From: an uncultured Clostridia bacterium
GTDB lineage: Bacteria > Bacillota > Clostridia > TANB77 > CAG-508
Direction of reading: 5' to 3'
Assembly (NCBI GenBank): GCA_934149275.1
Contig: CAKPEG010000019.1
Location: 1-25,146 of the forward strand
DNA: 25,146 bases
Of the stretch, positions 16,101-25,100 are shown one piece after another. The translations under genes were made by a program, and so were the position numbers. Each line of letters opens with the position of its first letter. Positions within the stretch are counted from its first letter, which is position 1. The notes below the pieces were generated by a model. It saw nothing but the letters and a program-made list of their open reading frames with translations. It was not told the origin of the DNA and did no database searches.

Positions 16101-19100
16101 AATTAATAAAGTATCAAAAAGGAAAATCAAAAAGAGTTAGTGAAGCAACGTATGTAGTTTATGAAGATGGAAATGAAGATGCAAGAACAAGAGTTACAGA
16201 TGTTGATGGAAAATTAATATTAACGGGATTGTATGTAGATAAAACATATGTAATAAAAGAAATAAAGTGTCCAAAGGATTATGAATTAAATGAAGAAGTA
16301 GTAAAATTTACTACTTCTGAAAGTGATGGAAAATTAACAGTAACTAAAAATGAAGGTACAGTAAAAAATATACAAGCAGTTCAACCGACAGAAACAGAAG
16401 GATATAAGGTTCAAATTGAAACCGAAGATGAGGTAAAAGTTAGATTAAAAATAAAGAAAACAGAAAAAGATACAACTAATCCTGCCCAACGAGTAAGTTA
16501 CAAATTAACAGGAGAAGGGTTACCGGAAAATGGTAGAAATGTAACGACAAATGCAAATGGAGAAGTAACAGTAAAAGGATTAAAAATAGGTGAAGAGTAT
16601 ACATTAGAAGAAACAAAAGCAATAGGGTATTATATAAATAAAGAAAAAGTTAAATTTATTGTTACAAATAATGATGGAACATATATAGTAAATGTTTCTG
16701 AGGGAACAGTAAAAGCATCAAATATAACTGAGGAAGATAGTATACCAACTGCAAATATAGAATTAGAAGATGAAAAAATTCCAACATATAATTTAGAAAT
16801 ATCAAAAATAAAGAAAGTAACATCAGTAACAAATGGAGAAGATGGAACACAAGAAGAGAAAACAGTTTATTTACAAGGAGCAAAATTTAACTTATACAAA
16901 GGTACAAAAGAATTAGGAAGTTATATTACAGATGAAAATGGAAAAGTAACAATAAGTGATTTATACCAATATGTTGATGGAAAAGATGAAGAAGCAATAT
17001 ATATGTTAAAAGAAATATTGGCACCAGAAGGATATACTAAGGTAAAAGATATAACATTTAAAGTAGATGGTTCAAATGGTGAGTTAAAGTTTATAAACAC
17101 AGAAGGAAAAGAGGAAAAATATTCAGTTGATGGTTCTACAGTAAAACTTACAATTGAAGATAGTCCATCCTTTAAATTAATCAAAACAGATGATGAAACA
17201 GGAGAAAGACTAGCAAATGTTAAGTTTGTAATATACAACATAGAAGATGGAATAACACAAGCAAAGAATAGCAAAGGAGAAATCTTAGGAACAAAAGAAA
17301 TAATTGATGGAAAAGAATATTATACAGTAACAACAGACAGCAATGGAGAGGTAACAGCAGATTTACCAGAGGGAATGTATAAAGCAGTAGAAGTAAAAGC
17401 ACCAGACAAGTATGATATATCAGATTCAACATATTATTTTGGAATAGGAACATCAAGAGAGGGAAAAAAAGGATTAAAAGCAACATGGGCACAAGGAATA
17501 GGAGGAACAGGTAAAGATTACATTGAAGCAGTATCAGAAACAAGTGATGGAGGTTATATTGTAGGAGGATATTTTGATTCAAGTACCATAGATTTAGGAA
17601 ATGGAATAAGCTTAACTAACCAAGGTTCTGATGATGGAATGGTAATAAAATATAATTCCGAAAGAGAGGTGGAATGGGCACAAACAGTAGGTGGAGCAGG
17701 TATAAATCAGATTGAAACAGTATCAGAAACAAGTGACGGAGGATATATAGTAGGAGGAAATTTTAATAGTACTATTAACTTAGAAAATGGAACAAGTTTA
17801 ATAAGTAAATGTGAGTCACCTTTTTCAGGTATTACTGATACTGGAATGTTAATAAAATATGATTCAGTCGGAAACATAGAATGGGCGCGAGGATTAGGAG
17901 GAACAAAAGAACTTACAATTAATTCAGTAGTAGAAACAAAAGATGGAGGTTACATAGTAGGAGGATATTTTGATGGTAGTGTAGACCTAGAAAATGGAAT
18001 AAGTTTAACCAGTAAAGGTTTTTGGGATGGAATGTTAATAAAATATGATTCAACTGGAAACGCAGAGTGGGCGAAATCACTAGGAGGAAAAGAATATGTT
18101 CAAATCAACTCAGCGTCAGAAACAAGTGATGGAGGCTATATAGTAGGGGGATCTTTGAAAAATAGTAGTATTGACTTAGGAAATGGAATAATTTTAACAA
18201 ATAATTATTCTCCATATGCTGGAATGTTAATAAAATATAATGCCAGTGGAGAGGCAGAATGGGCAAAAGTGTACCAACCAGGAGGAAAATATGGAAATTC
18301 AATAAATTTAGTAAAAGAGACAAATGATGGTGGCTATATAGCTGGAGGATATTTTTCAGGCCAAATAGATTTAGAGAATGGAATAGTTTTAAATTCTAGT
18401 GGGGGAACGTATGAAGATGGAATGGTAATAAAATATGATTCAAATGGAAAAGTAGAATGGGCAAAAGGAATAGGAGGAACATCTTCGGATTACATTACTT
18501 CAGTATCAGAAACAAGAGATGGAGACTATATAGCAGCAATTGATATGACATTAGTCAAATATGATTCAGAGGGAAATGAAAAATTTACGAAAAAAATGGG
18601 AGAAAAATTTTATGGTGATGTAACTTCAGTATCAGAAACAAGAGATGGATGCTATATAGTAGGAGGAAGTTTTAATTCAAAGAGTATAGATTTAGGAAAT
18701 GAAGTGAGTTTAACCAATAAAGATAGTTCTACTAAGAGGACTAATGATGGAATGTTAATAAAATTTGAAGAAATTGAAGTATCAAATCCTATAGTTATAC
18801 AAGGAATGGGAATAGGAGGAACAAATGATGATTCCATTAAATCTGTAGCAGAAACGAGTGATGGAGGCTATATAGCAGTAGGAAGGTTTGAGTCAGAAAG
18901 TATAGACTTAGGAAATGGAATAAATTTAACAAATAAAGGTTCTACCGATGGAATAGTAATAAGGTATAATTCAAAAGGAGAGATAAAATGGGCACAAGGA
19001 ATAGGTGGAACAGATGATGATTACATTACATCAGTAGTAGAAACAAATGATGGAGGCTATATAGTAGGAGGATATTTCGATTCAAGAAATATAGATTTAG

Positions 19101-22100
19101 GAAATGAAATAAGATTAATAAATGAAAGTGATTCAACTTATAGTTCTTATGGAATGGTAATAAAATATAATTCAGAAGGAGAAATAGAATGGGCACAAGG
19201 AATAGGAGGAAAAGATAGTGCAGAAATAACTTCTGTAGCCAAAACAGAAGATGGAGGATGTATAGTAGGAGGACATTTTTATGGTAGTATTGACCTAGGA
19301 AATGGAATAAGTTTAACTAGCCAAGGTTCTGCTGATGGAATGGTAATAAAATATAATTCAGAAGGAGAGATAGAATGGGCGAAAGAAATAGCAGACATGG
19401 AATACATCAATTCAGTAGTAGAAACAAGAGATGGAGGATATATTGTAGGAGGAAATAATGGATTTGGGTTCTGCAGTGGTGTGATAATAAAATATAATTC
19501 AGAAGGAGAAGCAGAATGGGAAAAAGTATATGAAATTGGAGGAAGATATGGAAATTTAATAAGGTTAGTAAAAGAGACAAATGATGGAGGATATATAGCA
19601 GGAGGATATTTTTCTGGTAGAATTCATCTAGAAGATGAATTAACTCTTGAATGTGGAGATTTTAATCAAGACGGAATGTTAATAAAATATAATTCTAAAG
19701 GAGAGGTAGAATGGGCCAAAGGAATAGGAGGAACAGATTCTGATTACATTAATTCAGTAGTAGAAACAAAAGATGGAGGTTATATAGTAGGAGGACATTT
19801 TTATAATAGTGTTGATCTAGGAAATGGAGTAAGTTTAGAAATTGAAGGAAATACTACAGCAGGAATAATAAAATATAATTCCAAAGGAAAAGCAGAATGG
19901 GCACAAGGAATAGGAGCTAAAATCAATTCAATAGAAGAGACAAGAGATGGAAACTATATATTAGGTGGAGATTATAAAAGTGATATAGGAATAGATAATG
20001 GAGCAACTTTAACTAATCAAGGTTCTTCTGATGGAATGATTTTAAAAGTAAGTGACAAAATAGGAGTTCCTGAAGTTCAAGAGATAGAAATAAAAAATAA
20101 GCGAAAAAAATTTAAAATAACTACAGATATTAAAGAAATTGATAACATAAAAGGAGGTACAATTTCCGGAGAAGATAAACAACCTTATGAAACAGTTAAA
20201 TATGGTGATAGTTCAATACAAGAAATAAAAATGATTCCAGATGAAAATTATGAAATTATTGGAATTACTGTAAATGGAGAAGATTATAATTTTGTAACTA
20301 ATGAAGATGGAAGTTATACGATGCCAGCTCTTACAAATATTACAGAAGATAAACACATTATAGTTACATACGCTTTAAAAGATAATAAAATTACAATAAA
20401 TAAAATTGACAAAGATACAAAAGTTAAACTATCAGGAGCTACATTTAAGTTAGATCAAATTGAAGAAAGATCTGAACCAAATAATGATGAGATAATTGGA
20501 GAACTAACTGATAATGGACAAGAATATACAGAAACAGTCTTAGGTGATGAAGTTACAGATAAATTAGGAAAGTTAACTAATAATGGAACATACTATTTCG
20601 TACAAAATGAAGATGGAACATATACACCAACAAATAGTAAAACATATCAAACAGCCAATGGAGGAACAGCAGGAATATCAAACTCAACAGCAAACTCATA
20701 TATTAAAATAGATTTGACAGGGGGAACAGGAAAATATGCGGTAGTTGTTAATAGTAGCTGTTCAAGTGAAAGTGGTAGTGACTGCGGTTATGCAACGATA
20801 ACTGAAACAACTACAGCACCAGCATATAATAGTTCAACAGGAAGATTTGTATTTATGAATGGAGGGCAGAGCGCACAAGATTATACAACGGTATTGGAAG
20901 GTGGAAAGACATATTATTTACATTTAGGATATAGAAAAGATGTTAGTGTAGATAGAAATGATGATCAAATAGTAATAAATAGTGTAAAGTTATATAATGC
21001 AACACTTGTTACGAAAGTATACAATTTTACAAATAATAACGGAAAATATGAATCAACTAACCAAGGAAAAAACAATACAACGGCAAATTCATATATTCCA
21101 ATTGACTTAACGAACTATACAGGAAAATATAATTTAGTTGTAAATGCTGAGATATCGAGTGAAGGTTATGGTGATTCCGGAGAGGCAAAAGTTACAGAAA
21201 ATACAAAGATACCAGCATCTTATGAGGGAATAAGCGTAGTATCTACATTTGGAACACAAAGTGCACAAGATTATACAACAGTATTACAAGGTGGAAAAAT
21301 GTATTATTTACATCTTGAATATTCTAAAGATGCAAAAGGTTCATCAGGCGATGATAAATTTACAGTAAACAGTATTAATATTACATTAAACGATTCAGAT
21401 CTATATCATACAACAGTAGAAACAAATTCAGAAGGACAAGCAATAACACAGATACCATTTGGAAAATATAGCATAACAGAAACAAAAGCACCTGATGGAT
21501 ATTGGCTAAATGAAACACCTACAATTGTTGAATTTAGAAGTACAAATGGAGCTATTCATGAATTTACAATCGAAGATGAGGCAAAAGCAAAATTAACAGT
21601 ACACCATTACATAAAAGGCACAACAACGAAATTAGCAGAAGATGAATATTCAGAAGGACGTATAGATGATTCATATACAACAACTCCAAAATTAGATTTA
21701 GATAAATATGAATTAGAAGTAGATGGGAATGGAGAATTAGTATTACCTGAAAATGCAACAGGAACATATTCACAAACACCAACAGAAGTAACATATTATT
21801 ATGTAGAAAAGAAAATACCGTTAACAGTTCATTATTATATAGAAGGAACAACAACTCAAGTACCATTAAAGACAGGTGGAACAGCAGAAGATAAAATAGA
21901 TAGTGGATTAGAAGGAGAAACATATACAACTTCATCAATATCAGATGAGAAATTAAGTGATGAGTATGAATTAGTAGAAATACCAGCTAATGCAAATGGA
22001 ACATATTCTGGAAATGAGGCAATAGTAACATATTATTATAAGAAGGTTTCAAGAGTTGTTAATTTAGTAAAATATCAACAGGATGGAACTACACCACTTC

Positions 22101-25100
22101 AAGGAGCTAAATTTACAATTGATGGTCAAGAATATGTGACAGATGAAAAAGGAAAAATACAAACTAATTTAGAAACTGGAACATATGAAGTAACTGAGGT
22201 TGAAGCACCAGAAGGTTATAAGTTGCCAGATAATCCAACAATGGAAATCACTATTACTAAATCTACAACAAGTGAAGATATAAAAATCATAAATGAGAAA
22301 AAGACTGGTACAGTTACAGTTCATCATTATATTGAGGGTACAACAACACCAGTACCATTAGCAGATGGAAGTGTTGCACAAGATGAAACAAAGACTGGAT
22401 ATGTTGGTGATATATATGCAACAAAAGTTGTAGATAATTTATCAGAAAGCTACGAGCTTGTTTCAGAGACAGATAATGCTAGTGGAAATTATATAGATGG
22501 AAATATTGAGGTAATATATTATTACAAAGCTATACCAGCATCAGTAATAGTACACCATTACTTAGAAGGAACAACAACTAAACTTGCAGATGACGTAACA
22601 TTTAATGGCTTAGTTGGAAATAATTATACAACTGGTGTAGCATCTGTGGATAACAAGTATGAAGTTGTGGCAATTCCTGCAAATGCAAATGGTAAGATGA
22701 CAAGAGAAACAATTGAAGTAATTTATTACTATAGATTAAAAAATACAAGTGTATTAGTTCATCACTATAAAGAAGGAACATCAGAAAGTTTAAGTGATGA
22801 TGTAACGATAAATGGTAAAGTTGATGATGAATATACAACAACAGTTGCAACAGATATACCAAGTAAGTATGAACTAGTTGCAGAACCAGACAACAAAAAT
22901 GGAATAATGACAGTTGAACAAACAGTAGTAACATATTATTACAGATTAAAAGAAACTGGAGTAGATGTTCACTATTATAAAGAAGGAACAACAGAAAAAG
23001 TTTCTGAAGATGTTGAAATAACAGGTAGAGTAGATAGTGAATATACAACAACACCAGCAACAGATGTAGAAAGTAAATATGAATTAGTTGGAACACCAGC
23101 TAATGCAACAGGAACAATGACAGAAGATAGAATAACAGTAATTTATTATTACAGATTAAAAGATACATCAGTTTTTGTACATCACTATTTAGAAGGAACA
23201 ACAACAAAATTAGCAGATGATGAAGTAATTAATGGAAAAGTAGATGATACATATAGAACAGTAGAATCAACAGATTTGTTATTCGGAAAATATGATTTAG
23301 TTGCAGAACCTGAAAACAAGACAGGAACGATGACAGAAGATCAAATAGTAGTAATTTACTATTACAGATTAAAAAATACATCAGTTTTAGTACATCATTA
23401 TATTAAGAATACAACAACAAGTTTAAGTGATGATGTTACTATAAATGGAAAGATTGATGATGAGTACACAACAACAATTGCAAGTGATATACCAGAGCAA
23501 TATGAATTAGTTGCAGAACCAGATAATAAAGAAGGTATAATGACAAAAGAACAAATAGTTGTAACATATTATTATCAATTAAAGAATTATCCATATGTGG
23601 TTAACTACCTAGAAAAAGGAACAGATAATGTATTACATGAAGCAAAACAAGGTGATGAATTAGTTTATGGAAGTACAGTAAATTCAGCAGATGAGAAGCT
23701 TGATATAGACGGATATAAATTTGATAGCTTTGATAAAGATGTTTTAACAATAGGAACAACAAATAATGTAATTAATATTTATTACACAAAGAGAACTGAT
23801 TTAAGCTATAAAGTTAACTATCTAGAAAAGGGAACAAACAATGTTATTCATGAACAAAAAGTACAAGATGGTATGACATTCGATTCAGAAGTTACATCAA
23901 GTAATGAAGTAATTGAAATTGATGGTTACGATTATGATAGTGTAGATAAAGATACATTAGTAATTGGAACAGGTGAAAATGTAATTAACATCTACTACAC
24001 AAAACGTAACGATTTAAGTTACAAAGTAAACTATTTAGAGAAAGATACAAATAAAGTATTACATAATCAAAAAGCTCAAGATAATATGACATTTGAGGAT
24101 GTTGTAACATCAAGAGATGAGATTATCTCAATAGAGGGATATAACTTCGATTCAGTCGACAAAGAAACTTTAACAATTGGAACAGAAGAAAATGTAATAA
24201 ATATTTATTATACAAAGAGAACAGATTTAAGTTACAAAGTAAATTACTTAGAGAAAGGTACAAATAAAGTATTACATGATCAAAAAGTTCAAGAGAACAT
24301 GACGTTTGAAAGTGTTGTAAATAGTAGTGATGAAGTAATTGATATTTATGGATACAATTATGATTCAGCTGATAAAGAAACATTAACACTTACAACTGAG
24401 GAAAATGTAATTAATCTATACTATACAAAGAAAGATACTAAAGTAACTGTTCATTATTATGAAGAAGGTACAACAAATAGAGTTTCAGAAGATGTTGAAA
24501 TAACAGGTAAAGTATTTGATGATTATACAACAGTATCAGCTGATGATATATCAAGTAAATATGAATTAGTTGCAGAACCAGAAAACAAAACAGGAAAAAT
24601 GACTGAGGATGAAATTACAGTAATCTACTACTATAGAAAGAAAGCAACACAAGTAATAGTTCACTATTATGAGGAAGGAACAGATAAGAAGTTAAGTGAA
24701 GATGTAACTATAGATGGTAGAGTAGATGATCCATACACAACAGTATCAGCAGATGATATACCAATCAAATATGAGCTAGTAGCAGAACCTGTAAATAAGG
24801 CGGGAAGTATGAAAGAAGCTACAATAGAAGTAATTTACTACTACAGAGTAAAAGATGCAGTAGTCAATGTAAGATACCTAGAAAAAGGCACAAACATTGA
24901 ATTAGCTGATGCAGACAAAATTGATGGAAAAGTTGAAGATAATTATCAAACATCCGCAAAAAACATTGAAGGATATCAACTAGTTGAGCATACAGGAAAT
25001 GAAAAAGGTAAATTCGAAGTTGAACCAATTACAATAACTTACTATTACTTATATAAAACAAAAGCTACGGTTCAATATATTGATAAAACAACAGGACAAA

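Noticed and set aside
17486..24430. Regular short repeats suggesting a CRISPR array
   Set aside because: The repeats are 130-210 bases, stay in one reading frame and encode propeller and MucBP units; there is no short exact repeat with unique spacers and no cas gene.
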